From: a virus
IMG/VR virus record: IMGVR_UViG_3300035179_000003
Span: 1-64,000 of that record
Length of the DNA stretch: 64,000 nucleotides
Strand: one strand, 5' to 3'
The notes below the pieces were generated by a model. It saw only the letters and a list, made by a program, of their open reading frames with translations. It had not been told where the DNA came from and searched no databases. The position numbers and the translations under genes were made by a program. How positions within the stretch are numbered: position 1 is the stretch's first letter; each line of letters begins with the position of its first letter. This document shows positions 46,508 to 54,532 of this stretch, one piece after another.

Positions 46508-46757
46508 CAAATATGTAATAATTAATCTTTCTAAGGTTGCCATGCCACACATAAACAACGGCCTGGACGCAGGATTAGGGCAGTGTGTGGCACAAGCAAC
46601 CGCATTAGCAGTAGAAATTCAAAAATATATACTTAAGCACAGTTGGTCGAAATTTTCCCTGGCTATTATTGGAAACCAGAACACAGGAAAACATCGACGA
46701 GCGTTGGAGGCATTGTCCGGAACAAGGGGAACCAGCCTTATCAACTACGTGTATTGA
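46497..46757 (+). CDS. Hypothetical protein, 86 aa
   Basis: ATG at 46497 overlaps the end of the previous gene by 11 bp. The product (MWYNKYVIINLSKVAMPHIN) looks like a small alpha/beta fold. The middle (DAGLGQCVAQATALAVEIQK) resembles a short helix pair. No family is recognised. A longer frame starting at 46404 would overlap the upstream gene almost fully and is less likely. Confidence 0.4.
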   Translation: MWYNKYVIINLSKVAMPHINNGLDAGLGQCVAQATALAVEIQKYILKHSWSKFSLAIIGNQNTGKHRRALEALSGTRGTSLINYVY

Positions 46758-46809
46758 GAATTTCTACTGTATTTTTATAATTAATAAAATAAGGAAAAAA
46801 AGGAGTTTT

Positions 46810-47973
46810 ATGATAACAAAATTAACAAAAAAGCAAGAATTAAAAATCCCTGAATATTTCGAGAAGTGGAATAAAATAGCATTTGACAATAAAGCTATTG
46901 ATAGGAAAAAAGCAAAAATGTTATTGAAAAAATATTTAGGTTTTGCTGATATAAAACCAGAAATATTTTTGTTTTTGGATTCTCCAATGACATGTGAATT
47001 AGCGATTAATATATTGAAAAATATAGGAGATTCGCAGTTGGATTTGCAGTTGGATTCGCAGTTGGATTCGCAGTTGTGTTCGCAGTTGTATTCGCAGTTG
47101 TATTCGCAGTTGGATTCGCAGTTGTGTTCGCAGTTGTATTCGCAGTTGGATTCGCAGTTGTATTCGCAGTTGCATTTGCAATTGTGTTCACAGTTGCATT
47201 CGCAGTTGCATTTGCAGTTGGATTTGAAAAAAAAAAAATATTATAGCTTGGAATGGTTTTATCAAAGTGGGAATATTTGTTCTGGGTATTGTTGTTTTTA
47301 TGATTATTTAGGTTCTGAGTTAATATCTTTAGACAAAAAAACTAATGTTGTATTTGATATTTTTAAAAATATAACAAAAGAGTTACATTTTTTCTTTGTT
47401 TTCGAAAAAATTGTGTTTATTTCAGAAAAGCCTAAGTATATAAAATATAATAGTAATAATCAATTACATTGTGAGAGCGGTCCATCTGTAGAGTATGGTG
47501 ATGGGTATAGTATGTACAATTTAAATGGTGTTTTAGTAAATAGAAATATAGTAGAAACATCATTTGATAGATTGGATGCAAGACTTTTATTGTCAGAGAG
47601 AAATGCAGAAGTCCGCAGGGAAATTGTAAGAAAAATAGGCATAGAGCGTATATGTAAAGATTTGGGAGCACAGGTAATTGAAAAGGGAACAGATCAAATT
47701 GGTCAGCCATGTGAATTATTAAAGTTGGATATAGGAGATGGGAATAAGAGGCCATATTTGAAAATGATAAATCCGTCTATTGGAACATATCATATAGAAG
47801 GAGTTCCGCCCGGTTGTGATACAATTGAGAAAGCATTTAATAGTAGAAAGCCGAAAGTAATAAGAGATATACCTATTAATGATAAAGGTAAAAATTGGTA
47901 TCAACAAGGTGATGTTTATATATGGCCGAAAAATGTAAAAAGTTTAAAAAAAAATCCTAAAATATTAACATAA
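46810..47973 (+). CDS. DUF6745-like protein with SQL tetrapeptide repeats, 387 aa
   Basis: I chose ATG 46810 because aaaaaaggag lies just upstream; an earlier in-frame start overlaps the preceding gene. Residues 74-137 are 16 units of [DCYH]-[SL]-Q-L encoded by 12-bp repeats. The C-terminal part (HCESGPSVEYGDGYSMYNLNG, then NAEVRREIVRKIGIERI and SIGTYHIEGVPPG) follows the DUF6745 pattern (H-x3-GPA, NAEVRR, VPP). Proteins of this kind often carry such repeats and are found beside a small GHAH protein, as here. Its function is unknown. Confidence 0.6.
   Translation: MITKLTKKQELKIPEYFEKWNKIAFDNKAIDRKKAKMLLKKYLGFADIKPEIFLFLDSPMTCELAINILKNIGDSQLDLQLDSQLDSQLCSQLYSQLYSQLDSQLCSQLYSQLDSQLYSQLHLQLCSQLHSQLHLQLDLKKKKYYSLEWFYQSGNICSGYCCFYDYLGSELISLDKKTNVVFDIFKNITKELHFFFVFEKIVFISEKPKYIKYNSNNQLHCESGPSVEYGDGYSMYNLNGVLVNRNIVETSFDRLDARLLLSERNAEVRREIVRKIGIERICKDLGAQVIEKGTDQIGQPCELLKLDIGDGNKRPYLKMINPSIGTYHIEGVPPGCDTIEKAFNSRKPKVIRDIPINDKGKNWYQQGDVYIWPKNVKSLKKNPKILT
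47029..47220. repeat. 12-bp tandem repeat, 16 units, coding
   Basis: Units of the form gattcgcagttg are repeated 16 times without gaps (192 bp). Each unit encodes x-S-Q-L; the first codon varies between Asp, Cys, Tyr and His. The periodic array leaves the antisense strand open too, which creates artefact frames there. Gain or loss of units keeps the frame. Confidence 0.9.
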
Positions 47974-47983
47974 AGGAGTTGTT

Positions 47984-48226
47984 ATGAAAAAGAAATTAGA
48001 TCGTCCGGTATTGGCAGAGGGAGAAATGACGGGACATGCCCATATGTTGGATGGTGAAGTTGATGTTTATGATATCGATATGATAAGGGAGTTTACTTTG
48101 AAAGATGAAACAAGGTTGGTTCATGAGGAGCATGAAACAATAGAGATCCCTCCCGGTGAATACCAGTCGGATACCGCTGTTGAATACGATCATTTTGCCG
48201 AAGAGGCAAAAAAGGTTCGAGATTAA
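47984..48226 (+). CDS. Small GHAH-type protein, partner of DUF6745, 80 aa
   Basis: The protein has LAEGEMTGHAHMLDG at about 10-24 and LVHEEHETIEIPPGEYQ at about 45-61. His-rich strands of this kind resemble a small cupin-like fold and could bind metal. Small proteins with this GHAH...HEEH pattern recur next to DUF6745 genes in phages. It starts 10 bp after that gene with aaaggag as ribosome-binding site, so the two are co-expressed. The function is unknown. Confidence 0.55.
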   Translation: MKKKLDRPVLAEGEMTGHAHMLDGEVDVYDIDMIREFTLKDETRLVHEEHETIEIPPGEYQSDTAVEYDHFAEEAKKVRD

Positions 48227-48228
48227 AA

Positions 48229-49227
48229 TTGAGAAAAACTCATTATGAAGCAGCAAGGGAATATCTTAAAGATATCGGTTATGATATTCCCGAGCTTACA
48301 CGAAAGACAAGGATATCATATCCTGAAAAAATTACTTTTGCCGAATTTCAAATCTTAATACTAGCAGAAATATCTTCATTAAAATTATTAAGCGATATTC
48401 AATTTGCCTATTATAGCAATCTTTTTTTTCATTTGTGTCAATTAAAAAGAAATGAAGAAAAGATTTTTTATATAACAAAAGACCTATCAGTTAAACTGGC
48501 TGATACTAATTTGAATATTTCATCAAGATTTCTGAAATCGCCATTTTCTGAAATCTATGTTCAAATTGAACGCGGATTATTTGAAATCATTGATGCGGAT
48601 GATTTAACAAAGGTCGCTGTAGATGGATTTTATGTATTTTTTAACAACCAGGAAATTCGTATAATGGTTGTTGGAATACTTGAATCAACGGAACTGATTC
48701 CATTTAATGATAGCGTATTTTACTTTCGGTTTGATTTACCGGAAGGAAAATTACATGATATAGTGGAAAGGCAAATGGAAATGGCATCGCCTCAAGAATT
48801 AAAAGCGACAAAGGGCGATATTAATCAACATAAATTAAAAGAATTAACTTTTTTTATTTTTAATGTCTTATTATATATAACCAGTAAAGACCCCGATATT
48901 ATTAATATGCTACCCGAAAAAGTGGATATTAGTAATAAAAAATCTAAAAAGAAAATAAAAAAAGCTATTCAAAAAAACAATAAAACGTCTTCATTGCCTT
49001 ATATTCTTGTAGGCAAAAAAATAAAATCGGAAGAAGTAAACGCCGTTGCCAATGCCGGTGGTATCGTTCATTGGAAATTAGAAAAACGTATTTATGTCGA
49101 AGGTTATTGGAGAATACAATGGTATGGAAGTAAAGATGATAAATACGCCAAACACATTTTTATTGAACCATATTATAAAGGGCCGGAATTAGCGGAATTA
49201 ATCAACAAAAAATATAAAGTCATTTAA
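48229..49227 (+). CDS. Hypothetical protein with C-terminal HWK...WYG motif, 332 aa
   Basis: The start is TTG at 48229, 2 bp after the previous stop. The N-terminal 200 residues are alpha/beta with no known motif. The C-terminus (VHWKLEKRIYVEGYWRIQWYG, shown in parts: YWRIQWYG then HIFIEPYYKG) resembles the end of proteins annotated as AcrVA2-like or of related mobile-element proteins. I am not certain of that match. The basic linker (NKKSKKKIKKAIQKNNK) is probably flexible. An anti-defence role is possible but unproven. Confidence 0.5.
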   Translation: MRKTHYEAAREYLKDIGYDIPELTRKTRISYPEKITFAEFQILILAEISSLKLLSDIQFAYYSNLFFHLCQLKRNEEKIFYITKDLSVKLADTNLNISSRFLKSPFSEIYVQIERGLFEIIDADDLTKVAVDGFYVFFNNQEIRIMVVGILESTELIPFNDSVFYFRFDLPEGKLHDIVERQMEMASPQELKATKGDINQHKLKELTFFIFNVLLYITSKDPDIINMLPEKVDISNKKSKKKIKKAIQKNNKTSSLPYILVGKKIKSEEVNAVANAGGIVHWKLEKRIYVEGYWRIQWYGSKDDKYAKHIFIEPYYKGPELAELINKKYKVI

Positions 49228-49239
49228 AAAGGAGTTTCT

Positions 49240-49614
49240 ATGGAAAGGAAAAATCTCATCAATCTATTAAAAGGTAATACAAAAATTACCATTTCAGAAT
49301 TTCGAAAAAAACATCCAGGCATTAAAATGTCTGATTTTCAATTTTATGATTGTAGGCGTTTGGCTATGAATAAGCCTTACAAAAGAGACGGAACGACTAT
49401 TGTAAAAACGTATCGTCGTTCATCAATGATATTTAAACTTCTTCCCGTTGAAGAAGTGGAGTATGATGCAAAGAGTATTCAATTAGTTCAAAAACTAATC
49501 GATGTAATCAATACAACCGCTGAAATCAATCAACGCTTAAGTCTTGTTGAGATTGTAAATCATAACGGTGATATAAATAAACTTGAATTTAGAATGAGCC
49601 CAAAGAGAGGTTAA
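49240..49614 (+). CDS. Hypothetical protein, 124 aa
   Basis: A clean gene with ribosome-binding site aaaaaggag before ATG 49240. The N-terminal half is basic (ISEFRKKHPGIKMSDFQFYD), perhaps a winged-helix-like DNA-binding unit. The C-terminal half is a helix and a strand pair. No family is recognised. Confidence 0.5.
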   Translation: MERKNLINLLKGNTKITISEFRKKHPGIKMSDFQFYDCRRLAMNKPYKRDGTTIVKTYRRSSMIFKLLPVEEVEYDAKSIQLVQKLIDVINTTAEINQRLSLVEIVNHNGDINKLEFRMSPKRG

Positions 49615-49621
49615 AAAATTT

Positions 49622-50008
49622 ATGACAAAAATAGATTTAATACAAAGAATGAGTGATATAGGATGGATTGTCACCAGTCAAGAAAAACTTATTTTTACCA
49701 GAAATTTTGGCGGTAGAAAAAGGGGACGTTCCATAACTATTATGTTTAGTCATAGTGGTAATACCAATCATGTTACTATGTTCCATCCATTTTATAATTT
49801 TTATTCCACAATATCACATTTTAAAAGCGCTTATGAAGATCGAAGATTATCTTTGAATAAAAACTTTTTAATAAAGATAATCAAAGAATTCAAACGCGAA
49901 GGTATATGGGATGTGGTTATTAACAAGGATTTTCTTGCCGTAAACGATTTTAATAAAAAATCGTCGAAAGCAAAAATAAGAACAGAATTAAAAGAGTTGT
50001 TATCGTAA
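49622..50008 (+). CDS. Hypothetical protein, 128 aa
   Basis: An alpha/beta protein (IDLIQRMSDIGWIV, then strands and a Lys-rich tail). It ends just before a strong terminator, so it closes this transcription unit. No family is recognised. Confidence 0.5.
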   Translation: MTKIDLIQRMSDIGWIVTSQEKLIFTRNFGGRKRGRSITIMFSHSGNTNHVTMFHPFYNFYSTISHFKSAYEDRRLSLNKNFLIKIIKEFKREGIWDVVINKDFLAVNDFNKKSSKAKIRTELKELLS

Positions 50009-50010
50009 AA

Positions 50011-50079
50011 ACAACCCCAACCACCCTGCAAGGTTTTCTCAAGAAATTCCTTCGCCTTGCAGGGGAGTGTTGGGTTTTT
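50011..50079 (+). terminator. Rho-independent terminator
   Basis: A long hairpin with arms accctgcaagg and ccttgcagggg and outer arms caaccccaac/gtgttggg is followed by ttttta. It ends the 45.8-50.0 kb unit before the next gene at 50096. Confidence 0.85.
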
Positions 50080-50095
50080 ATAGAAAGTGGGTTAT

Positions 50096-50872
50096 ATGAA
50101 AAACATCAGAAGAGGTGTTTTTGAAACAAATTCGTCAAGCACACATTCCGTTACCATATCAGGTTTTGATCTTATGCTTGATGTATCATTGGTTCCTGAT
50201 ATAAATGGAAATATTATTATTCAAGGGAAAGAATTCGGATGGAAATGGGAAAAGTTTAATGATGCTTATTCAAAAGCATCATATTGTTTTTTGAATTTTA
50301 AAGAACGTCGTGAAGAATTAAAAGAAATAATAAAAAAACAAACCGGCGCCAATAACGTTATTTTTGACGAACATGACGGATATATCGATCATGTTGGCGA
50401 GCATTGTTCTATAGAAAAAATAGAAGATTTTCATTTTTTTATATTTGATAAAAATTCATGGCTTTTTCTTGGTAACGATAATGAATATGCCCCAAACGAA
50501 TTCTATGACCTGCCAGGAACAAAATATAATTATCTTCTTACCACAGAAGGATTACCATTTGTTTTAAAATGGAAATTTAAGGACTTGCCTACAGATGAAG
50601 ACGCTGAAGAAGCAATTTCTTCTCTTGTACAAAATATTAGATTTAATCAAACAAAAAATTGCTGGGAAAGAGATTGGATTTTTAGCAATTCCAGAGAAGT
50701 ATATTATATTTATAGCAAATATTATCTTCCGGCAAAAAATAATAAAATCGTTTTTCTCAAAGACAACCTTTATCATGAAGCATATAAATTAAAAACAAAA
50801 GTATCCGAATTAATATTGAAAAAGGAGAATCAAATTGAAATTTCCTATACAATACAAAAACGGAAATGTTAA
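50096..50872 (+). CDS. Phage protein with RRGVFETNSSSTHS signature, 258 aa
   Basis: I chose ATG 50096 over GTG 50087 because the family starts at MKNIRRGVFETNSSSTHSV. This N-terminal signature is shared by many phage proteins of unknown function. The rest is an alpha/beta protein with an acidic, aromatic-rich middle (FDEHDGYIDHVGEH near 90). The last 38 bp overlap the next gene, so the two may be coupled. Confidence 0.55.
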   Translation: MKNIRRGVFETNSSSTHSVTISGFDLMLDVSLVPDINGNIIIQGKEFGWKWEKFNDAYSKASYCFLNFKERREELKEIIKKQTGANNVIFDEHDGYIDHVGEHCSIEKIEDFHFFIFDKNSWLFLGNDNEYAPNEFYDLPGTKYNYLLTTEGLPFVLKWKFKDLPTDEDAEEAISSLVQNIRFNQTKNCWERDWIFSNSREVYYIYSKYYLPAKNNKIVFLKDNLYHEAYKLKTKVSELILKKENQIEISYTIQKRKC

Positions 50873-51692
50873 AATTACTCTCCATTCCGACGGTACTAAA
50901 ATCAGAACATTTACCGGCGAGCCAATGCCGGAATTTCCGGAAAGTATTGATCTGAAAATTACCAATAAATGTGATATAAATTGCCCATATTGCCATGAGT
51001 CGTCACTACCTGGGGCAAGAGGCGGTAATATTTATCGTATCATTCAGGAATTAGAAACCCTTCCTCCTGTCGGTATCGAATTGGCAATCGGCGGTGGAAA
51101 CCCCGGCAGCCATCCCGATCTTATATTTCTTTTGGAAACATTAAAAAAAAGAAATTTTATTTGTAACATCACCCTTCATAGGGAACATGCATGGCGTATT
51201 GAAGATTTTATACTCCAAGATCTGGTTCATGGTATCGGAATTTCCGGAGCGAAGGTTCCTGAATTTTTATGGAATAATGTTATTTATCACTTTATTGCTG
51301 GAATAAATAATATAGAAGACATAGAACCGTTTAAAAAAATTCTTGTTCTTGGTTTTAAAAATTTAGGAAGAGGAAAAAAGTGCAATCAAGAAAAAATTAA
51401 AAAAAATCTTGATAGATGGTATAAATATATTCCAATGTATTTTAAAGAAAAAATTATTAGTTTTGACAATCTCGCAATTGAACAATTAGGTATAAAAAGA
51501 TTTTTTACTGATGAAGGATGGAAATATTTTTACATGGGCGATGATGGCCAATTTTCAATGTATATCGATGGCGTGCGTGGAGAATTTGCTATTTCAAGCA
51601 CCAGCAAAAAACGCGTCTCGTGGAATGAGACGTCTATTATAAATTTTTTTCAAAAGGAGTTTTTGTGGACAAAGAACTTAAAGAACTTTTAG
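50835..51692 (+). CDS. Radical-SAM enzyme, 285 aa
   Basis: Start TTG 50835 has aaaggag upstream. C-x3-C-x2-C is seen in ITNKCDINCPYCHES near 47-60, and a Gly-rich SAM-binding block GIELAIGGGNPGSHPD near 81-96 replaces the usual GGEP. The barrel helices continue to about 200. The C-terminal 85 residues are unassigned and lack an extra Cys cluster. It overlaps the genes on both sides. It is one of two radical-SAM genes in this operon and the only intact one. The substrate is unknown; tRNA or peptide modification are typical. Confidence 0.75.
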   Translation: MKFPIQYKNGNVKITLHSDGTKIRTFTGEPMPEFPESIDLKITNKCDINCPYCHESSLPGARGGNIYRIIQELETLPPVGIELAIGGGNPGSHPDLIFLLETLKKRNFICNITLHREHAWRIEDFILQDLVHGIGISGAKVPEFLWNNVIYHFIAGINNIEDIEPFKKILVLGFKNLGRGKKCNQEKIKKNLDRWYKYIPMYFKEKIISFDNLAIEQLGIKRFFTDEGWKYFYMGDDGQFSMYIDGVRGEFAISSTSKKRVSWNETSIINFFQKEFLWTKNLKNF

Positions 51693-51841
51693 AGAGAATC
51701 GCAGAAGGCCTTGAGACGATAAACATTACCCTGGAAGAACAACTTACTCATATTGACATAACCCTTACCTCATTATTTGAATCCATAAACGATGGGACGT
51801 CAAATGGTCCACTTGGTAATGACAATGCAGTCGGGGGATAA
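51665..51841 (+). CDS. Small coiled-coil-like protein, 58 aa
   Basis: GTG at 51665 follows aaaaggag at 51652-51659. The product is a single amphipathic helix (VDKELKELLERIAEGLETIN, then LEEQLTHIDITLTSLFESI). It overlaps the radical-SAM end by 28 bp and the next gene by 38 bp. No family is recognised. Confidence 0.5.
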   Translation: MDKELKELLERIAEGLETINITLEEQLTHIDITLTSLFESINDGTSNGPLGNDNAVGG

Positions 51842-52037
51842 TGGTCCAATTTTTTTAGATGTAATTGGGTGTTTTTCGACGCTTAAACGTGCAAAAGAAA
51901 TTATTGACATGATCGAATCCGGGATGAAAATTCCTGGACTCGATTATGATACACTTCAACCATGTGATGGAGTAGCAATGGTTGGATCGTTTGAGATAAA
52001 TAAAACCGTTAGGAAGACAAAACATGAATTGGGATAA
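51804..52037 (+). CDS. Hypothetical protein, 77 aa
   Basis: The start is uncertain: ATG 51792, 51804 and 51819 are all in frame. MVHLVMTMQSGDNGPIF (51804) gives a plausible first strand. The rest is alpha/beta (RAKEIIDMIESGMKIPGLDY). It overlaps the next gene by 14 bp. No family is recognised. Confidence 0.45.
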   Translation: MVHLVMTMQSGDNGPIFLDVIGCFSTLKRAKEIIDMIESGMKIPGLDYDTLQPCDGVAMVGSFEINKTVRKTKHELG

Positions 52038-52950
52038 AATTAATAAAATAGTAAAAGAAGCAAAAAATACGATAGATGGAAAAATTAAAAATCATTTATG
52101 CGCTTTTGACAATTGCATTACCAGGACCAGGGGCAAGGATAAGTATTGTAAAAGACATAAAAAAAGCTTCAAATCAATAATATTTATATTATTAAGCGCC
52201 ATGATATATGCGGAACAACCAAAATCCATAGGACCAACCGTTGAATTTATTTCTAAACGATTTCATATGCAGGAACCAAATTATCTTATATTCGGATTTC
52301 AAAAATCCGATTCCAGTATTAAATATAAAAATCAGGTAAAAATTCTTATAAGTATGAAATTTGACATTGTCGATTGGAAACTGGATTCGATTAAGAAGTT
52401 TCAAATTACCTTTGGGTATCGCCAAAAAAGTTTCTGGAACGTATACGATGGCGCCGTAAGTCGTCCTATGTACGAGAATGATTATAGTCCATCATTCTAT
52501 TGTTCTTATCAAACTATGGCTCGCGCGCTTCCTATAGCTTTCCTGGGCGGTTATGTCCATGAATCAAATGGTAATACCGATAAATTATCCAGAAGCTGGG
52601 ATAGAATTTGTAGTAGCATGTCGCTTGGAAATTTAGAATCAAACCAGGCTTTTGCCCAACTTGATTTGTGGTATCCATGGGGAATGGAAGAAAATCCTGA
52701 AATATGGAAACATTATGGAATTGGGGAATTAACCATTTATTATAAACCATATAATTTCTTTTGCTGTTCAATAATTTGGAAAATAATTTCTGATAATTTT
52801 GAATTTGGATTTTATGGAAATCCGTTTTATCGGACGAAAACAATCAAACCGACTATTTATATTCAGTTATATATCGGCAGTGGTGAAAATATGTCGGATT
52901 ATAAAGAAAGGCATACATGTTTACGAATAGGAATGGCGACATTATTGTAG
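52024..52950 (+). CDS. pldA-like: Outer-membrane phospholipase A (OMPLA/PldA-like) with N-terminal zinc-finger extension, 308 aa
   Basis: The body (66-308) follows E. coli OMPLA through the barrel: FGYRQKSFWNVYD, ENDYSPSFYCSYQ, GGYVHESNGNTDKLSRSWDR, NPEIWKHYGIGEL and the C-terminal IYIQLYIGSGE. Catalytic H179 and S181 match His142 and Ser144; D193 stands where E. coli has Asn156, at the same spacing. OMPLA hydrolyses outer-membrane phospholipids. Residues 48-64 look like a signal peptide, but 45 residues with a C-x4-C-x10-C-x2-H finger precede it, which would put the signal inside. That is odd, and a start further in may be used. It probably aids lysis. Confidence 0.85.
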   Translation: MNWDKINKIVKEAKNTIDGKIKNHLCAFDNCITRTRGKDKYCKRHKKSFKSIIFILLSAMIYAEQPKSIGPTVEFISKRFHMQEPNYLIFGFQKSDSSIKYKNQVKILISMKFDIVDWKLDSIKKFQITFGYRQKSFWNVYDGAVSRPMYENDYSPSFYCSYQTMARALPIAFLGGYVHESNGNTDKLSRSWDRICSSMSLGNLESNQAFAQLDLWYPWGMEENPEIWKHYGIGELTIYYKPYNFFCCSIIWKIISDNFEFGFYGNPFYRTKTIKPTIYIQLYIGSGENMSDYKERHTCLRIGMATLL

Positions 52951-53357
52951 CAAGTTGTAAAAAAGAAGCAATCGGTAAAGTATATAATGAGATAAGTTTT
53001 CCAGATAATAAAATTTTTGAAGGCTGTCTTCCAATTACTAATATCTTATCATTTCGCTCCTCAGAAACTATTTTAGAAATAAATAAATATAGTTATCATT
53101 ATTCATGGTTAAATATATTAAACCCGGATTATGGAACAATAAAAAATGTTCCCAAAGACAAGCGGGATGAATATTGTAGTTTTGTAGAAAAAATGACTTC
53201 ATTTATTGGCAAAAGACTTATGTTTATAAAAAAGAACGAGCCTGATAGAACTATATATCAAATGATCGGTGATGGATCATGGCTTTTTGCCGAACAATGG
53301 ATAAATTTTTCAATAATTTCTATAAAAATTTTAGGAGAGGATATTCATATTTTATGA
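52917..53357 (+). CDS. Hypothetical protein, 146 aa
   Basis: The start overlaps the OMPLA gene by 34 bp and the end overlaps the next gene by ATGA. An alpha/beta protein with a strand-rich middle (LMFIKKNEPDRTIYQMI). No family is recognised. Coupling to OMPLA could mean a shared role in lysis, but nothing else supports that. Confidence 0.45.
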   Translation: MFTNRNGDIIVASCKKEAIGKVYNEISFPDNKIFEGCLPITNILSFRSSETILEINKYSYHYSWLNILNPDYGTIKNVPKDKRDEYCSFVEKMTSFIGKRLMFIKKNEPDRTIYQMIGDGSWLFAEQWINFSIISIKILGEDIHIL

Positions 53358-53515
53358 CAAGAAAAGGATTTCCAACAATTGAAAATGCAAAACAAGCTAC
53401 GGAAAAACGATTAAAATATTGGAAGATTTATTTACAAAAACCAATAGACGACGATGAGAAAATTGTTGTTGATATAATTAACGAAAGATTAAAAAAAAAT
53501 AAAAGGAGATTTTAA
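53354..53515 (+). CDS. Small helical protein, 53 aa
   Basis: ATG 53354 forms an ATGA junction with the previous stop, so I prefer it to an upstream in-frame ATG at 53279. The product is basic and helical (ENAKQATEKRLKYWKIYL). No family is recognised. Confidence 0.45.
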   Translation: MTRKGFPTIENAKQATEKRLKYWKIYLQKPIDDDEKIVVDIINERLKKNKRRF

Positions 53516-53517
53516 AA

Positions 53518-53775
53518 TTGGAAAATAAAGAATGGTTAGAAGCTGTAAAATTATTAAAAAATCCAGAAATCATCTCTTTTATTAAGAGAAAAAAATCATA
53601 TTGGTGCAGAAATAAAAGGGGAACGTTCGGAAAAGAAGTTCCCCAAGAAATTATAATCCAATGGATTTCTGAAAAAATCATCAGTCAAATCGTTGTTGGA
53701 TTACATAAACAACCAATAGAAGAACTCTGCAAACTAAGAGAAAAATACCATGAAAAGATATCTGTTAAAGATTGA
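53518..53775 (+). CDS. Hypothetical protein, 85 aa
   Basis: TTG start at 53518 with aaaaggag upstream. Helical, with a central Cys and Trp-rich part (SYWCRNKRGTFGKEVP). It overlaps the next gene by 26 bp. No family is recognised. Confidence 0.4.
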   Translation: MENKEWLEAVKLLKNPEIISFIKRKKSYWCRNKRGTFGKEVPQEIIIQWISEKIISQIVVGLHKQPIEELCKLREKYHEKISVKD

Positions 53776-53950
53776 AAATAACACCACGCCTTATGTCAGT
53801 TATTCTTTTAAAAACGATAAAAAAAGAATCGAAATGGCAAAAGAACACAGAATAATTGATCGGGAAAAAAGAGATGGATTATTCCGAGTAGATGTTTTTA
53901 AAAATGGAAAAATCAGGGTTGAATCTTTTAAAGCCATAAAACTCAAGTGA
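53750..53950 (+). CDS. Small protein at the edge of a TnpB remnant, 66 aa
   Basis: The product is basic and alpha/beta (MKRYLLKIENNTTPYVSY). The stop at 53948-53950 is at the edge of the decayed TnpB sequence, so the original 3' end may have been trimmed by that insertion. No family is recognised. Confidence 0.4.
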   Translation: MKRYLLKIENNTTPYVSYSFKNDKKRIEMAKEHRIIDREKRDGLFRVDVFKNGKIRVESFKAIKLK

Positions 53951-54190
53951 CTGCTCCCAAGCATTTTTTCTAAGTGCAAGAGTTTCATTGTATACCCAAC
54001 GAGTTTGTTCCAAGATATTGCTCATCTTGGTGGTTTGGAATTTGGTGGGGTATAATCGGTATTTGAAAGTTTTGCGCATTAGAGGTAATATATTACATTT
54101 TGCACAAAGAGTGTGACTATTTTTAATAGATAGTACTGGTTCGCTTTCATCCCACGGTTAAAACCGTGGGTTTTCTCGCTCACAGGAGCA
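53945..54190 (-). mobile_element. Decayed IS200/IS605 TnpB element
   Basis: A fragment of about 245 bp between two plus-strand genes holds the first part of a tnpB gene (minus strand, start 54079) and upstream terminal sequence with a perfect 20-bp palindrome (cccacggtt aa aaccgtggg, 54151-54170). The rest of the element is deleted. The palindrome is followed by tttt on the plus strand, so it may also act as a terminator there. Confidence 0.7.
53948..54079 (-). pseudogene. TnpB N-terminal fragment
   Basis: The frame starts MRKTFKYRLYPTKFQTTKM and continues LEQTRWVYNETLALRKNAWEQ, the N-terminal helix-turn-helix region of OrfB/TnpB. Around residue 43 the TnpB match stops and the frame runs into sequence antisense to the neighbouring gene. 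No RuvC residues remain. Confidence 0.75.
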
Positions 54191-54193
54191 TAA

Positions 54194-54532
54194 ATGATTA
54201 AACTTGAAGATTGTAAAGATGGATTTCTTTATTTTATTGAAGCCAGAAATGCAACAATCGGAATTTATGATAAAAAAGAATTAGGATTTATAATAAGTAG
54301 ACATAAATTTAAAAGTAATTTTCTATTTATAGAATATCATTGGGATATTGGTAAAATAAAACCAGACATGGAATATTTTGGTACTGTTAAACCACTTAAA
54401 GAACTTTGTCCCACAAATATATCTTTTTTATCAGAAGATGAAAAATTAAAATTTTTAAATGAGATGGAAATATCTAAAAAAGATGAAATAGATATCTATA
54501 AATGCGACAACCCTGAAACGGAGATTTATTAA
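54194..54532 (+). CDS. Hypothetical protein, 112 aa
   Basis: ATG 54194 has a ribosome-binding site (acagga) that lies right at the end of the TnpB remnant. Alpha/beta protein (MIKLEDCKDGFLYFIEARN). It overlaps the phosphoesterase gene by 1 bp, so the two are co-translated. No family is recognised. Confidence 0.45.
   Translation: MIKLEDCKDGFLYFIEARNATIGIYDKKELGFIISRHKFKSNFLFIEYHWDIGKIKPDMEYFGTVKPLKELCPTNISFLSEDEKLKFLNEMEISKKDEIDIYKCDNPETEIY

Noticed and set aside
47006-47191. Antisense gene rich in Asn, Thr, Ala and Pro
   Set aside because: It exists only because the 12-bp repeats keep all frames open; it has no ribosome-binding site and mirrors the sense repeat gene.
53945-54190. Attachment site for integration
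   Set aside because: The palindrome belongs to TnpB-element terminal sequence; no integrase or tRNA gene is near.
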